DNA from: Polaromonas sp.
GTDB taxonomy: Bacteria; Pseudomonadota; Gammaproteobacteria; Burkholderiales; Burkholderiaceae_C
Reading direction: 5' to 3'
DNA: 64,000 nt
Assembly: GCA_030654695.1 (NCBI GenBank)
Contig: JAURWY010000034.1
Location: 372,001-436,000 of the forward strand
The translations under genes were made by a program, and so were the position numbers. Below are positions 30,027 to 40,173 of this stretch, in pieces. How positions within the stretch are numbered: position 1 is the first letter of the stretch; each line of letters opens with the position of its first letter. The notes beneath the pieces were generated by a model, which was not told where the DNA came from, did no database searches, and worked only from the letters and a program-made list of their open reading frames with translations.

Positions 30027-30812
30027 ATGAGACAACCAATAGCATTGCGTCACAAAGTGTCCAACTCTCGCATAGACGGCTTGGCGAAACAGGGCATCGA
30101 TACCGAAGCGGTGAGACACCGCAGTTTCCCCGGATTACTGCTGGCCGCCACCCTGTGCCTGCCGGCATACGCCTTTACGCCATCCCGGGTCGACATGGGC
30201 GACTTCAGCATCGACACCACCGAAGTCACGATCGGCCAGTTCGCACGCTATGCCGACAGCCGGCAACTCAAGACCGCCGCTGAAAAAAATGGCTATGGCA
30301 TGGAATACGGTGCAGGCTGGGAAAAGCGGACCGGCTGGAGCTTCCGGTCTCCCAATGGCAAGCGCGGCGCACCGGATGAGCCTGCAGTTCATCTCAGCTG
30401 GCATGAAGCAAATGCTTACTGCCAAGCAGCCGGCGGCAACCTGCCCACACGACTGCAATGGTCACGGGCCGCCTATACCGAACAAAGACGCAACCCGCCA
30501 CCGCCATTCGTGACCGGCCGCACTTATGTCTATCCGACAGGTGACACACCGGCCGGCGCCAATACCGTTGGCGCGCAAGATGGCTGGGCGCGACATGCGC
30601 CTGTCGGCCGAACCGCGATGGGCGTCAACGGTCTGTACGACATGGGTGCCAACGTGTGGGAATGGCTGGCCGACGCTAATGGCGACGATCGCCTGACCGC
30701 AGGTGGGTCCTGGTGGTATGACACAGAGAAGATGAAAGTCGACGGCATGCAGTTCAAGTCGGCGGCGTTCTATGTGGTGTATGTAGGGTTTCGCTGCGCC
30801 TATCCGAAGTGA
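30027..30812 (+). CDS. Exported FGE-sulfatase (SUMF1/EgtB-like fold) domain protein
   Basis: This is a 261-residue reading frame. Residues 50-260 show the formylglycine-generating-enzyme fold: DTTEVTIGQFARYA, EPAVHLSWHEANAYC, GGNLPTRLQWSRAAY, NGLYDMGANVWEWLAD and AGGSW...GFRCAYP. The two active-site cysteines of true FGE, expected after GGSW, are absent, so it is unlikely to make formylglycine. A signal peptide (FPGLLLAATLCLPAYA) begins about residue 32. The GTG at 30111 would place it at the N-terminus and may be the real start. It is the only gene between the porin and the tRNA. Its function is unknown. Confidence 0.78.
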   Translation: MRQPIALRHKVSNSRIDGLAKQGIDTEAVRHRSFPGLLLAATLCLPAYAFTPSRVDMGDFSIDTTEVTIGQFARYADSRQLKTAAEKNGYGMEYGAGWEKRTGWSFRSPNGKRGAPDEPAVHLSWHEANAYCQAAGGNLPTRLQWSRAAYTEQRRNPPPPFVTGRTYVYPTGDTPAGANTVGAQDGWARHAPVGRTAMGVNGLYDMGANVWEWLADANGDDRLTAGGSWWYDTEKMKVDGMQFKSAAFYVVYVGFRCAYPK

Positions 30813-30942
30813 AAAGAAGCTAGGCCGCCTCCCAACATGGTCTTGCGGAGTGTGGAAAGTTCCAGAAGTCCAAGATTTCTGCAACACCCGCATCAGAAGC
30901 TGGGGTGAATGCAAGGGGTGGCGCGCAAAAGCCAGAAAGCAA

Positions 30943-30977
30943 AAACCCCTTATAAATCAAAGATCTATAAGGGGTTT
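30943..30977 (-). terminator. Terminator of tRNA-Ser
   Basis: The 12-bp arms AAACCCCTTATA/TATAAGGGGTTT flank an 11-nt loop. On the minus strand the stem is followed by further T residues. It begins 7 bp past the tRNA 3' end. Confidence 0.88.
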
Positions 30978-30984
30978 ATGTGCT

Positions 30985-31077
30985 TGGCGGAATCGGAGAG
31001 ATTCGAACTCTCGATAAGGCTCTACACCCTATACTCCCTTAGCAGGGGAGCACCTTCGGCCACTCGGTCACGATTCC
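30985..31077 (-). tRNA. tRNA-Ser (anticodon GCU)
   Basis: Read on the minus strand, it starts GGAATCG and pairs with CGATTCC, then discriminator G and an encoded CCA. The anticodon loop is CTGCTAA within the stem CTCCC/GGGAG, giving anticodon GCT, which reads AGC/AGU serine codons. A long variable arm (about 20 nt, TAGGGTGTAGAGCCTTATC) marks a class II tRNA. The T-loop TTCGAAT is normal. It totals 93 nt including CCA. Confidence 0.97.
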
Positions 31078-31091
31078 TAATAACAAGAGGA

Positions 31092-31120
31092 ATTATCTCA
31101 CGACTTTGGCCAGATTTCAG
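31092..31120 (-). promoter_or_regulatory. Promoter of tRNA-Ser
   Basis: On the minus strand, -35 CTGAAA (31115-31120) and -10 GATAAT (31092-31097) are 17 bp apart. The start is expected near 31085, 8 nt before the mature tRNA 5' end. The -35 overlaps the end of lysC. Confidence 0.6.
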
Positions 31121-32382
31121 ACTGGTTGGTCGAGGTCAAAGGCCTTGTGCAGTGCGCGCACTGCCAACTCCATGTATTTTTCATCAATCACAACGGATGT
31201 CTTGATCTCACTGGTCGAGATCATCTGGATGTTGATGCCCTCTTCGCTCAAGATTCGGAACATTTTGCTGGCAACGCCCACGTGGCTGCGCATGCCAATG
31301 CCGACAATGCTGACCTTGCAGATCTTGGTGTCGCTGATGACGTCTTCGGCGCCCAGTTTGGGCAAGACCTTGGTGTTGAGCAGCTCAACCGTCTTAGCGC
31401 AGTCGTTGCGGTTGACGGTGAAGCTGAAGTCGGTTTTGCCATCGCGGCTGATGTTCTGAATGATGACATCGACTTCAATATTAGCGTCGGCCACAGCGCC
31501 CAAAATTTGGTACGCAATGCCTGGGGTGTCGGGCACACCGAGCACGGAGATTTTGGCTTCGTCGCGGTTGAACGCGATGCCCGATACGATGGCTTGTTCC
31601 ATTTTTTCGTCTTCCTCAAAACTGATCAAAGTGCCGGACTTGGCTTCTTCGTTGATGTCAATATCCCAGTCGGTGAAGCTGGACAGCACGCGCAGCGGCA
31701 CCTTGTATTTGCCAGCAAATTCGACTGAGCGAATCTGCAAAACCTTGGAGCCCATAGAGGCCATCTCGAGCATTTCTTCAAAGCTCACCGTGGCGAGACG
31801 GCGGGCTTCGGGCACCACACGCGGGTCGGTGGTGTAGACGCCATCAACATCGGTGTAGATCAGGCATTCGTGCGCCTTCAAGGCAGCCGCAATAGCGACC
31901 GCCGAGGTGTCTGAGCCGCCACGGCCGAGCGTGGTGACGTTGCCGCCGTCGTCGACGCCCTGAAAGCCGGTGATGATCACCACCTTGCCAGCGTCCAAAT
32001 CGGCGCGCACACGCTTGTCGTCAATCGACTCAATGCGGGCCTTGGTGAATGCGCTGTTGGTTTTGATGGTGACTTGCCAGCCGGCGTAACTCACGGCGGG
32101 CATGCCCTCGGCCTGCAAAGCAATCGCCAACAGAGCGCTTGAAGCCTGCTCGCCAGTGGCGGCCAGCGCGTCGAGCTCACGGGCGTAAGCGTCGTCTTGC
32201 TTGGACGGCGAAAGCTCTTTGGCCAAGCCAAGCAAACGATTGGTCTCGCCGCTCATGGCACTTGGAACCACCACAATTTGGTGGCCGGCACGGGCCCATT
32301 TAGCCACGCGTTTGGCGACGTTTCGAATGCGCTCGGTCGAGCCCATTGATGTGCCGCCGTATTTATGAACGATCAAAGCCAT
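31117..32382 (-). CDS. lysC: Aspartate kinase
   Basis: It phosphorylates L-aspartate, the first step to Lys, Thr and Met. It has 421 residues. The N-terminal kinase domain begins with IVHKYGGTSMGS and contains TLGRGGSDTSAVAIAAAL. The C-terminal third has tandem ACT domains (KISVLGVPDTPGIAYQILG and KVSIVGIGMRSHVGVASKM), which bind feedback amino acids. At this length the beta-type subunit may also arise from an internal start, as in other bacteria. It lies 71 bp after tilS on the same strand. Confidence 0.96.
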   Translation of the reverse strand: MALIVHKYGGTSMGSTERIRNVAKRVAKWARAGHQIVVVPSAMSGETNRLLGLAKELSPSKQDDAYARELDALAATGEQASSALLAIALQAEGMPAVSYAGWQVTIKTNSAFTKARIESIDDKRVRADLDAGKVVIITGFQGVDDGGNVTTLGRGGSDTSAVAIAAALKAHECLIYTDVDGVYTTDPRVVPEARRLATVSFEEMLEMASMGSKVLQIRSVEFAGKYKVPLRVLSSFTDWDIDINEEAKSGTLISFEEDEKMEQAIVSGIAFNRDEAKISVLGVPDTPGIAYQILGAVADANIEVDVIIQNISRDGKTDFSFTVNRNDCAKTVELLNTKVLPKLGAEDVISDTKICKVSIVGIGMRSHVGVASKMFRILSEEGINIQMISTSEIKTSVVIDEKYMELAVRALHKAFDLDQPV

Positions 32383-32453
32383 TGCAAAAATTCAGTCAAA
32401 AAAGTGGCGAAGGGATTAAAAAATATGCGCCGGAGAACCGGCAAAGCCCATGA

Positions 32454-33464
32454 TTATATCGGGCTCAACCACTGTAAATGGCTGACAACTCGCAGCACAT
32501 GGCCGTTAGCCACCTTCAAGTGAATCTGATGACCACGGGTGGTACAGGCGGTCACTTGGTCAAGCAGTTGCGCCAGTTGCGCGGCGCTGGGCCGGACTTG
32601 ATGGCATGTCAACAGCCAGTGACGCAGCGCGTTCGCCTGACGCGGTCGAGACAGCGTCTGTAGCGCTTTGATCGCAGGCGGACTGCCCACTAGCAGCAAG
32701 TCTTGCGCAGCGATTTCGTCTAATAAGTCCTGCGCTTGTGCGGCATGGCCGGCGCTGCGTGCAAAGGTTTGCCGAAACTGCGGGAACGCTTCAGCCAGGA
32801 CCGGCAAAAGCCTGGCGCGAATGCGGTTGCGGGTATAGCGCTCGTCGGTGTTGCTCGGGTCGTCGACAAAGGCGTGGCCTTGTTGCATCAGCCAGTCACG
32901 CAGACTGGCTCCGGGCACCTCAAGCAAAGGACGACCAAACTGCACGCCAGCGCGCTCAAAAACCGCAGGCATGGCCGACAAACCCGCCAAGCCAGCGCCG
33001 CGACTCAAAGCGAGCAAGAGGGTTTCAACTTGGTCGTCTGCGTGCTGGCCGAGCAATACTTGGCTGACGCCGAGCGCACGGGCAGCGTCGGCCAAGGCGG
33101 TGTAACGCGCTTTACGGGCGGCGTCTTCGGGGCTCTCGCCGGGCTCGTGCTTGGCGTTGACTTTGGCAACGTGCAACGACACATTCAGCTGCGCGCAAAC
33201 GGCTGCGCAATGGATTTGAAATTGAGCGGCGGCGACTTGCAGGCCGTGGTTGATATGAATCGCCCTGACCTGCCCGGGCCACAGCGCACAGGCAGCGTGC
33301 AGAAGGGCCGTGGAGTCAGCGCCGCCGCTGTAAGCGACCGCCAGCGGCGATGTTAAAACAGCAGCAGATGAGCCGGCGAAGGCCGCCAGCGCGACTTGCG
33401 CCGGATTGACCCATGCGGACGTTGGTTTAACGGGCTTCGGCTTTGGTGTCGGTGAAACGGCCAT
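32454..33464 (-). CDS. tilS: tRNA(Ile)-lysidine synthase
   Basis: TilS converts C34 of the tRNA-Ile2 anticodon to lysidine, allowing AUA reading. It has 336 residues. The PP-loop SGGADS (residues 46-51) sits in [16 protein letters not shown], and AIHINHGLQ and [19 protein letters not shown] are conserved. The C-terminal substrate domain is short. The start ATG lies inside accA, giving a 38-bp overlap. No ATG, GTG or TTG occurs between this start and the PP-loop, so the overlap appears real. Confidence 0.94.
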   Translation of the reverse strand: MAVSPTPKPKPVKPTSAWVNPAQVALAAFAGSSAAVLTSPLAVAYSGGADSTALLHAACALWPGQVRAIHINHGLQVAAAQFQIHCAAVCAQLNVSLHVAKVNAKHEPGESPEDAARKARYTALADAARALGVSQVLLGQHADDQVETLLLALSRGAGLAGLSAMPAVFERAGVQFGRPLLEVPGASLRDWLMQQGHAFVDDPSNTDERYTRNRIRARLLPVLAEAFPQFRQTFARSAGHAAQAQDLLDEIAAQDLLLVGSPPAIKALQTLSRPRQANALRHWLLTCHQVRPSAAQLAQLLDQVTACTTRGHQIHLKVANGHVLRVVSHLQWLSPI

Positions 33465-34404
33465 AGCTTTGCAGGCGTTCGTAGCGACGGTCCAGCAGTT
33501 CTTTGACCTTCAGGTCGCTGACCTGACGGAAAGCATCGTTCAAAGCACGCTTCAAGAAAGCGGCCATTTGCTTGTGGTCGCGGTGCGCGCCACCAACGGG
33601 TTCATTGACGATTTTGTCGATCACGCCCATGGCTTTCAGCCGGTGCGCGGTGATGCCAAGAGCTTCAGCAGCAACTTCGGCTTTGTCCGAGGTTTTCCAC
33701 AAAATCGAGGCGCAGCCTTCGGGACTGATGACCGAGTAAATGGAATATTGCAGCATGACCACTTGGTCAGCCACCGAGATAGCCAGTGCGCCACCGGAGC
33801 CGCCCTCGCCAATGATGGTGGTGATGATCGGCACTTCGAGTTGCGCCATCTCAAAAATGTTGCGCCCAATGGCTTCCGACTGGCCGCGCTCTTCGGCATC
33901 AATGCCAGGGTAAGCGCCGGGCGTGTCAACGAAGGTGAACACCGGCAGCTTGAATTTTTCGGCGGTTTTCATCAGACGCAAAGCCTTGCGATAACCCTCC
34001 GGCTTGCTCATGCCGAAATTACGCAGACCGCGCTCTTTTGTGTCGCGGCCTTTTTGCTGACCGAGCACCATGCAGGCGTGACCGTTGAAACGGGCCAGAC
34101 CGCCGACGATGCTGAGGTCGTCAGAAAAGTGACGATCACCGTGCATTTCAACGAAGTCGGTGAAAATTTCGCTGATGTAGTCCAGCGTGTACGGGCGCTC
34201 AGCGTGGCGCGCGATCTTGGTGATCTGCCACGGCGTGAGGTCGCTGTAAATGTCTTTGGTGAGCTGCTGGCTCTTTTTGGCGAGCTGGTCGATTTCGTCA
34301 GAAATATCGACCGCGGATTCAGTCTGCACATAGCGCAGTTCTTCGATTTTGCCTTCGAGGTCCGCAATCGGTTGCTCGAAATCGAGGAAGGTTTTTTTAC
34401 GCAT
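33427..34404 (-). CDS. accA: Acetyl-CoA carboxylase carboxyltransferase subunit alpha
   Basis: AccA pairs with AccD to transfer CO2 from biotin to acetyl-CoA, making malonyl-CoA for fatty-acid synthesis. It has 325 residues. Recognised blocks are [53 protein letters not shown] and [13 protein letters not shown], the latter forming the oxyanion and CoA site. AAGGAG stands before the ATG. Its 3' end overlaps tilS. Confidence 0.97.
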   Translation of the reverse strand: MRKKTFLDFEQPIADLEGKIEELRYVQTESAVDISDEIDQLAKKSQQLTKDIYSDLTPWQITKIARHAERPYTLDYISEIFTDFVEMHGDRHFSDDLSIVGGLARFNGHACMVLGQQKGRDTKERGLRNFGMSKPEGYRKALRLMKTAEKFKLPVFTFVDTPGAYPGIDAEERGQSEAIGRNIFEMAQLEVPIITTIIGEGGSGGALAISVADQVVMLQYSIYSVISPEGCASILWKTSDKAEVAAEALGITAHRLKAMGVIDKIVNEPVGGAHRDHKQMAAFLKRALNDAFRQVSDLKVKELLDRRYERLQSYGRFTDTKAEAR

Positions 34405-34472
34405 GACCTTGCTCCTTTGTGTCCAGGGGATCCATTAGCGGGCACGGGGCCGGCACATTCAATAGTGTCAAA

Positions 34473-35156
34473 TCAGTACACGACCGGTAAAGGGTCGAGT
34501 GAGCGCCAAATATACCAAGTTGCCACGGTACAAAAAGGCGCCCAAGCACCAGCCACTTCACGGGCGTCGCTGCGGCTGACCGATTCGCCAGAAAAATAAC
34601 TCTTGCTGATGCCGTTGATCAAGCCCACATCGTCGAGGGGCAAGACGTTCGGCCGCATCAGATAAAAGATCAAAAACATCTCAGCCGTCCAGCGGCCAAT
34701 GCCACGGATCGCGATCAACTGGGCAATGATGGCCTCATCGTCCATCTCTTCCCAATTTTTAACCTGCACTGATCCGGCGTCAAAATGCAGCGCCAGATCG
34801 ACCAAATACTCAACCTTGCGCGCACTCAAACCAGCCGCCCGCATGTCGTCTATTTTCAGCTTGAGCACGTTGGCAGGCGTCATTTTTTTCGGCAGCACTT
34901 CAAACCGATGCCAGACACTTTGCGCCGCCTTCACCGAGATTTGCTGACCGACGATGCTGCGCGCCAAGGTGCCAAAAGCGTCACCGCGCGACTGCAGTCC
35001 CACCTCACCAAACTGAGGAATCAGCCGCTTCATCACGCGGTCTTTTTTGACCAGATGCTTGCAGGCTTCCGCCCAGTAGGCTGGCACCGTCATGGCGGGC
35101 ACGTCAGACTCAACGACTTCGCCGGCACCGGGACCAGTTTTTGCCAAAATCTTCAC
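34473..35156 (-). CDS. DNA-3-methyladenine glycosylase (HhH-GPD, AlkA-like)
   Basis: This is a 227-residue base-excision-repair glycosylase. The helix-hairpin-helix [17 protein letters not shown] is followed by [11 protein letters not shown], supplying the catalytic aspartate. [19 protein letters not shown] is also family-typical. It lacks the N-terminal AlkA domain, as in short AlkA-like enzymes. Its ATG overlaps the cysS stop by four bases. The exact lesion range is not predictable. Confidence 0.9.
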   Translation of the reverse strand: MKILAKTGPGAGEVVESDVPAMTVPAYWAEACKHLVKKDRVMKRLIPQFGEVGLQSRGDAFGTLARSIVGQQISVKAAQSVWHRFEVLPKKMTPANVLKLKIDDMRAAGLSARKVEYLVDLALHFDAGSVQVKNWEEMDDEAIIAQLIAIRGIGRWTAEMFLIFYLMRPNVLPLDDVGLINGISKSYFSGESVSRSDAREVAGAWAPFCTVATWYIWRSLDPLPVVY

Positions 35157-36544
35157 GCTTTAACCTCCCAAGTGGTGCCGTTTGGCGAGTCTTTGAGCAC
35201 GATGCCGCGCTCAAGCAAGTTCTGACGAATGCGGTCAGCGCCGGCAAAGTCTCTGACCAACTTGGCCGCAGAGCGCTCAGCAATCAGGCCTTGAATGGTC
35301 GCGTCATCGAGTGCTGCGCCGGCTTTGAGGAAAGCGGCGGGCGAGCCTTGCAGCAAACCGAGGCAAGCGCCTAAAGCCTTGAGCACACCCGAGAGCTGAG
35401 TCGAGCCTGTGCGGTTGACCTCTCCGGCCAAGTCAAACAAAACGGCAATCGCTTCAGGTGTGCCAAAGTCTTCGTCCATGGCGGCTTTGAAACGCGCCGA
35501 ATAAGGCTCGGTCCAATCAATCTCCACCGCTGCGGGCACCACCAAATCTAAAGCCGTGTACAGCCGCTTAAGGGAGTTGCGCGCGTCGTCAAGATGCACG
35601 TCGCTGTAATTCAGCGCGCTGCGGTAGTGGGCGCGGATGATGAAGAAGCGCACGGTCTCGGCGTCGTACTGCGCCAGCACGTCGCGGATGGTGAAAAAGT
35701 TGCCCAAGGACTTCGACATCTTTTCGTTGTCAACGCGGACAAAACCGTTGTGCACCCAAAAGCGCGCCAGCGGTTGGCCGTTGGCGCCTTCGCTTTGGGC
35801 GATCTCGTTTTCGTGGTGCGGGAACTGCAAGTCAGCACCACCACCGTGAATGTCAAAACTCTCGCCGAGCGTCTGGCAGCTCATGGCCGAGCACTCGATG
35901 TGCCAGCCAGGGCGGCCTTTGCCATAAGGGAAACCCAAAGCAGCGGCATCCCATTTAGCGTCTTCTGGCTCGCTCTCTTTGGCGGACTTCCAAAGCACAA
36001 AGTCGAGCGGGTCTTGCTTGCCGTCGAGCACGGCAACACGCTCGCCCGCGCGCAGTTCGTCCAGTGACTTGCCGGACAACTTGCCGTAACCCGGAAACTT
36101 GCGCACCGCAAAGTTGACGTCGCCGCTGGTGGCCTGATAAGCCAAGCCTTTGGCTTCCAACTGGGCAATCATCGCCAACATGTGCGGAACGTACTCGGTG
36201 GCGCGGGGCTCCAGCGTCGGTGGTTCTATACCCAGCGCGCCAATGTCTTGGTGCATGGCGACGATCATCTCGTCCGTCAGGGCACGAATGGTGATGCCGC
36301 GCTCAACGGCGCGCTTGATGATTTTGTCGTCAATGTCAGTGATGTTGCGCACGTAAGTGACTTGGTAGCCACTGGCGCGCAGCCAGCGTTGCACCACGTC
36401 AAACGCCATCATCATGCGGGCGTGGCCGATATGACACAGGTCATAAATCGTCATGCCGCAAACGTACATGCGGACGTGACCCGGCTCCAGCGGCAAAAAT
36501 TCTTCTACGTCACGCGACAGCGTGTTGTAAATGCGAAGGCTCAT
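35153..36544 (-). CDS. cysS: Cysteinyl-tRNA synthetase
   Basis: This is a class I aminoacyl-tRNA synthetase of 463 residues. The start [19 protein letters not shown] is preferred to an in-frame extension of 23 residues of low-complexity Pro/Ser. Zinc and ATP motifs are [18 protein letters not shown] (HIGH) and [12 protein letters not shown] (KMSKS). [22 protein letters not shown] holds the zinc ligands near the active site. It starts a minus-strand run through the glycosylase, and is divergent from the TPR gene at 36689. Confidence 0.97.
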   Translation of the reverse strand: MSLRIYNTLSRDVEEFLPLEPGHVRMYVCGMTIYDLCHIGHARMMMAFDVVQRWLRASGYQVTYVRNITDIDDKIIKRAVERGITIRALTDEMIVAMHQDIGALGIEPPTLEPRATEYVPHMLAMIAQLEAKGLAYQATSGDVNFAVRKFPGYGKLSGKSLDELRAGERVAVLDGKQDPLDFVLWKSAKESEPEDAKWDAAALGFPYGKGRPGWHIECSAMSCQTLGESFDIHGGGADLQFPHHENEIAQSEGANGQPLARFWVHNGFVRVDNEKMSKSLGNFFTIRDVLAQYDAETVRFFIIRAHYRSALNYSDVHLDDARNSLKRLYTALDLVVPAAVEIDWTEPYSARFKAAMDEDFGTPEAIAVLFDLAGEVNRTGSTQLSGVLKALGACLGLLQGSPAAFLKAGAALDDATIQGLIAERSAAKLVRDFAGADRIRQNLLERGIVLKDSPNGTTWEVKA

Positions 36545-36688
36545 GGATGGGAAGGAAGCTGGGGGTGGGAGGCTGGGGAGGCAAAGGGGCGAGTGCAGAC
36601 TATACCTGCCCATTACAATCTTTTTTCAGTATAGGCGAGCCATCAGACAAGCTGGCGACGAGATTCGAACGCCATCCAACACCAAACT

Positions 36689-37261
36689 ATGCATACTTTC
36701 GTCACTACCGTTCAAAAAGCAGCCGCTATCGGCTTGATGTGCAGCGCATTGGCTGGCGCCCTTTTCCCCTTGGCTGCGCACGCCCAAAACTTCGGTACAC
36801 CCGTAGCGCCGTACATTGATGATTACACCAAAGTCACCAATTTGGTCAGCGCCAAACAACTCAAAGAATCCCTCGCCAAGGCCGACTTGTATTTGGAAGG
36901 CAAGCCCAAAGATCCGCAAATGCGCTTCATCAAGGGCGTGATACTCACTGAAATGGGCCAGCCCGCTGACGCCATGAGCCTCTTTAAGACACTCACGCAA
37001 GACTATCCCGAGTTGCCAGAGCCTTACAACAATCTGGCCGTTCTTTACGCCGCAAAAAACCAATTTGAACAGGCCCGCGGGGCACTAGAAATGGCCATCC
37101 GGACGAATCCAAGCTACGCCACGGCCCACGAAAACCTGGGCGACGTTTATCTCCAACTGGCCAGCCAGTCTTACAGCAAAGCGCTGCAGCTCGAACCGAC
37201 TAAAACCACGGTGCAGCCTAAGCTGGCGCTGATTCGCACACTGTTCAGTGTCAAACCTTGA
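36689..37261 (+). CDS. Exported tetratricopeptide-repeat protein
   Basis: This is a 190-residue protein with a signal peptide ([20 protein letters not shown]). Residues about 60-160 contain helical TPR-type repeats, for example [22 protein letters not shown] and [20 protein letters not shown] (each quoted in part). It is a periplasmic scaffold of unknown partners. It precedes two cyclophilins, 8 bp before ppiA, which suggests a role in envelope protein folding or handling. Confidence 0.85.
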   Translation: MHTFVTTVQKAAAIGLMCSALAGALFPLAAHAQNFGTPVAPYIDDYTKVTNLVSAKQLKESLAKADLYLEGKPKDPQMRFIKGVILTEMGQPADAMSLFKTLTQDYPELPEPYNNLAVLYAAKNQFEQARGALEMAIRTNPSYATAHENLGDVYLQLASQSYSKALQLEPTKTTVQPKLALIRTLFSVKP

Positions 37262-37269
37262 GGTGTCCC

Positions 37270-37968
37270 ATGAATTCACGATGCAACCCCATTCAGCGCC
37301 GCAGCCTCTCCGCCTTGGCGATGGCGGGCCTCTTGGCTGTCGGCGGCTGGCATTCCGCTTGGGCGGAGGCCGCAACGAAGGTGAAATTCGTCACCAGTGA
37401 AGGAGATTTTGTGGTCGAGGTCTACCCCGACAAAGCACCCAAAACGGTTGAGAATTTTTTGCAATACGTCAAAGACAAGCATTACGACGGCACGATTTTT
37501 CACCGTGTCATCAACAACTTCATGGTGCAAGGCGGCGGGTTTGATGCCAAGTATGCCGAGAAGCCAGGCCGTCCTCCGGTGCGCCATGAAGGCCAAGAAG
37601 CCCTCGCCAAAGGTGGCGACAAAAACACCATCGGCACCTTGGCCATGGCCCGGACCAATGACCCGCATTCAGCCACCGCGCAATTTTTCATCAACGTCAA
37701 AGACAACGACTTTCTGAATCCAACGCCGATCCCACCGGGCGATCCAGTGCCGCGTTTTGAATACCAAGGCCAGATCTACGAAAACACGCCTCGGGCCAAG
37801 TTGCTCAATGCAAGCCAGCTGTTTGGCTACACTGTTTTTGGTAGGGTCGTCAGCGGCATGGACGTCGTCAACAAGATCAAGTCCGTGCCCACTGGCGCCG
37901 GCGGGCCTTTCCCCAGCGATGTTCCCAAGACACCAGTTCTTATAAAATCCGCATCTTTGATTAAATAA
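37270..37968 (+). CDS. ppiA: Periplasmic peptidyl-prolyl cis-trans isomerase (cyclophilin)
   Basis: This is a 232-residue cyclophilin with a signal peptide ([17 protein letters not shown]). [15 protein letters not shown] and [19 protein letters not shown] form the active site. The ATG at 37270 is used because the only upstream candidate is a TTG overlapping the TPR stop. It accelerates proline isomerisation of envelope proteins. The cytoplasmic paralogue ppiB follows 10 bp later, so the pair probably arose by duplication. Confidence 0.94.
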   Translation: MNSRCNPIQRRSLSALAMAGLLAVGGWHSAWAEAATKVKFVTSEGDFVVEVYPDKAPKTVENFLQYVKDKHYDGTIFHRVINNFMVQGGGFDAKYAEKPGRPPVRHEGQEALAKGGDKNTIGTLAMARTNDPHSATAQFFINVKDNDFLNPTPIPPGDPVPRFEYQGQIYENTPRAKLLNASQLFGYTVFGRVVSGMDVVNKIKSVPTGAGGPFPSDVPKTPVLIKSASLIK

Positions 37969-37978
37969 AATAACCATC

Positions 37979-38488
37979 ATGAGCAATCCAAAAGTCGAAC
38001 TCCACATTGCCGATCACGGCGTCATCACCCTTGAACTCGAGCAAGACAAGGCGCCCAAGTCGGTCGCCAACTTTCTGTCTTACGTCAACAAGGGCCATTA
38101 CAACAACACGGTGTTCCACCGCGTGATCCCTGGTTTCATGGTGCAAGGCGGCGGTTTCGAAGTCGGCATGAAACAAAAACCAACCGATGGCGAGATTGAA
38201 AACGAAGCCAACAACGGCCTGAAAAACAACCACTACACGGTCGCCATGGCTCGCACCAGCGCACCGCACTCGGCCAGCTCGCAGTTTTTCATCAACGTCT
38301 CAGACAACGACTTTTTGAACCACACCGCACCGACCGCATCCGGTTGGGGCTATGCCGTGTTTGCCAAAGTCGTGTCGGGCAGCGAGATTGTTGACAAAAT
38401 TTCCGCCGTCAAAACTGGCCGGAAAGGCTTTCATGACGATGTGCCGCAGACCGACGTGATCATCGAAAAAGCCGTGGCGCTGGCTTGA
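37979..38488 (+). CDS. ppiB: Cytoplasmic peptidyl-prolyl cis-trans isomerase (cyclophilin)
   Basis: This is a 169-residue cyclophilin without a signal peptide. [16 protein letters not shown] and [19 protein letters not shown] hold the catalytic Arg, Phe and Gln. The length matches E. coli PpiB. It is co-directional with ppiA before and lpxH after. Confidence 0.96.
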   Translation: MSNPKVELHIADHGVITLELEQDKAPKSVANFLSYVNKGHYNNTVFHRVIPGFMVQGGGFEVGMKQKPTDGEIENEANNGLKNNHYTVAMARTSAPHSASSQFFINVSDNDFLNHTAPTASGWGYAVFAKVVSGSEIVDKISAVKTGRKGFHDDVPQTDVIIEKAVALA

Positions 38489-38555
38489 TCAAAGCCACCG
38501 CCCTGAGAGGCGGACGTTGCGCTCAGCACGACCGTTAAAACCTCATCGCAGCAAC

Positions 38556-39344
38556 ATGACCGTGCCCCAGATTGCCGAGCTCCAAGCTCCCGCGGCCTGG
38601 GGCACGGTCGATTTCATTTCAGACCTGCACCTGACCGAAGAAGAACCCGCGACCTTCGCAGCTTGGCAGCGTTACATGGAGAAGACGCCGGCCGATGCCG
38701 TCTTTATCTTGGGCGATCTGTTTGAGGTTTGGGTCGGTGATGACGCGGTGAATCAGAACGCCAGCACCGCGATGGGTTTTGAAGACCGCTGCGTTCAGGT
38801 GATGACCGCCGCGTCTGCCCGCTTGGCACTGTTCTTCATGCACGGCAACCGCGATTTTTTGGTCGGCCAGCGCTTGATGGACCTGTGCCATGCCGCGCTG
38901 CTCACAGACCCGACAGTCTTGCAATTTGCCGGCCAACGTTTTCTGCTGTCACACGGCGATGCGCTGTGTCTGGCCGATACGGCGTACTTGCAGTTTCGCC
39001 AGCAAGTGCGCAGCAGCGCTTGGCAAGAGCCGTTTTTAGCCCAGCCTTTGAGCGAGCGACAAAGCATCGCCCGCGGACTGCGCGCGCAAAGTGAAGCGCG
39101 CAAGCAGACGGGCCAAACCTGTGCCGATGTCGACACGCACGCTGCTAAGCAGTGGCTGCAGGCCGCAGGCGCCAGCACGCTGATCCATGGCCATACCCAC
39201 CAGCCCAGCCAGCACGACTTGGGCGACAACCAGCACCGCGTGGTGCTGAGCGATTGGGATGCCTGCGCCTCACCGCCTCGGGTCGAGGTCTTGCGGCTCA
39301 CCCGCACCGGCCTGCAGCGCTTGCCGCTGGCTGTTGAGCGTTGA
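38556..39344 (+). CDS. lpxH: UDP-2,3-diacylglucosamine diphosphatase
   Basis: LpxH cleaves UDP-2,3-diacylglucosamine to lipid X in lipid A synthesis. It has 262 residues from MTVPQIAELQ. Metallophosphoesterase motifs are complete: FISDLHL, GDLFEVWVGDD, MHGNRDFL, LSHGD and IHGHTH. A reading 39 bp longer exists but lacks a family-like N-terminus. The stop codon lies in a GTTGAGC tandem repeat. Confidence 0.94.
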   Translation: MTVPQIAELQAPAAWGTVDFISDLHLTEEEPATFAAWQRYMEKTPADAVFILGDLFEVWVGDDAVNQNASTAMGFEDRCVQVMTAASARLALFFMHGNRDFLVGQRLMDLCHAALLTDPTVLQFAGQRFLLSHGDALCLADTAYLQFRQQVRSSAWQEPFLAQPLSERQSIARGLRAQSEARKQTGQTCADVDTHAAKQWLQAAGASTLIHGHTHQPSQHDLGDNQHRVVLSDWDACASPPRVEVLRLTRTGLQRLPLAVER

Positions 39345-39360
39345 GCGTTGAGCGTTGAGC
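39333..39360. repeat. Four tandem GTTGAGC units spanning the lpxH stop
   Basis: Four perfect 7-bp copies run through the lpxH stop codon. Slippage would shift the reading frame, but every copy carries a TGA, so the C-terminus would change by only a few residues. Confidence 0.9.
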
Positions 39361-39384
39361 TCTGAACCAGCCAAAGCAAACTCT

Positions 39385-40173
39385 ATGCTGACGTGGCTGA
39401 GACAACACCTTCAACACCTCCGACTGGCCAAGCGAAGCCCGCCAATGATCCCAGATGCGCTGTGGTTGAGCACGTTGCAGGCCTATCCTTTTCTGACCGC
39501 TGACAGCGCCAGCCACACAGAGCGGCTGCGAGCGATGGTCGGTGAGTTTTTGGCCGACAAAGAGTTCAACGGCGCTCACGGGCTGCAAATCAGTGACGCC
39601 ATGGCCGTGGCGATTGCCGCTCAGGCTTGCTTGCCGGTGCTTCACCTTGGACTGCATTGGTACGACGATTTCAAGGGCATCGTGGTCCATCCAGGCGCCA
39701 TGCTGGCACGACGCGAAGTGATCGACGACGCCGGCGTGGTGCACCGCTATAAAGAGGCGTTGACAGGCGAAGCTATGCCGCATGGCCCTGTCACCTTGAG
39801 TTGGGCGGACGTCGCGGCCTCAGGTGAGTCGGCCCAAGCCGGCTACAACGTCGTGATCCATGAGTTTGTGCACAAGCTGGACATGCGCAATGGCCCGGCA
39901 GATGGCTGCCCACCCCTGCCCTCTAGGGTTGTCTGGGAAAACTGGCGCGTCACCCTGCAGGCCAGCTATGTGCGTTTTCAGGATAAGGTAACGATGGCCG
40001 AACGCTTCGGTGCCGAACCGCCTTGGCTCGACGCTTACGCAGCGTCCGCCCCGGCCGAATTTTTCGCTGTCACGTCAGAAGCCTACTTCGTCAACCGAGA
40101 CCGATTTGCGCAAGAGTTCCCAGAGCTGATGCCGCTCTTTGCGCAGTTCTTCAACGCTTCAACAGCGCCTTAA
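39385..40173 (+). CDS. mtfA: MtfA-type zinc metallopeptidase (M90)
   Basis: This is a 262-residue cytoplasmic protein. HEFVH at residues 159-163 inside NVVIHEFVHKLDMRNG is the M90 zinc site, with a downstream Glu in ASAPAEFFAVTSEAYF. In E. coli MtfA binds the glucose repressor Mlc; that role is unlikely to transfer directly to a bacterium of this type. The start MLTWLRQHLQ is chosen over a TTG in the GTTGAGC repeat. Its last 23 bp overlap the convergent DUF349 gene. Confidence 0.88.
   Translation: MLTWLRQHLQHLRLAKRSPPMIPDALWLSTLQAYPFLTADSASHTERLRAMVGEFLADKEFNGAHGLQISDAMAVAIAAQACLPVLHLGLHWYDDFKGIVVHPGAMLARREVIDDAGVVHRYKEALTGEAMPHGPVTLSWADVAASGESAQAGYNVVIHEFVHKLDMRNGPADGCPPLPSRVVWENWRVTLQASYVRFQDKVTMAERFGAEPPWLDAYAASAPAEFFAVTSEAYFVNRDRFAQEFPELMPLFAQFFNASTAP

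Noticed and set aside
40151..40173. 23-bp overlap of mtfA and the DUF349 gene as a sign of error or frameshift
   Set aside because: Both C-termini look natural and the genes converge, so a short tail overlap is acceptable.
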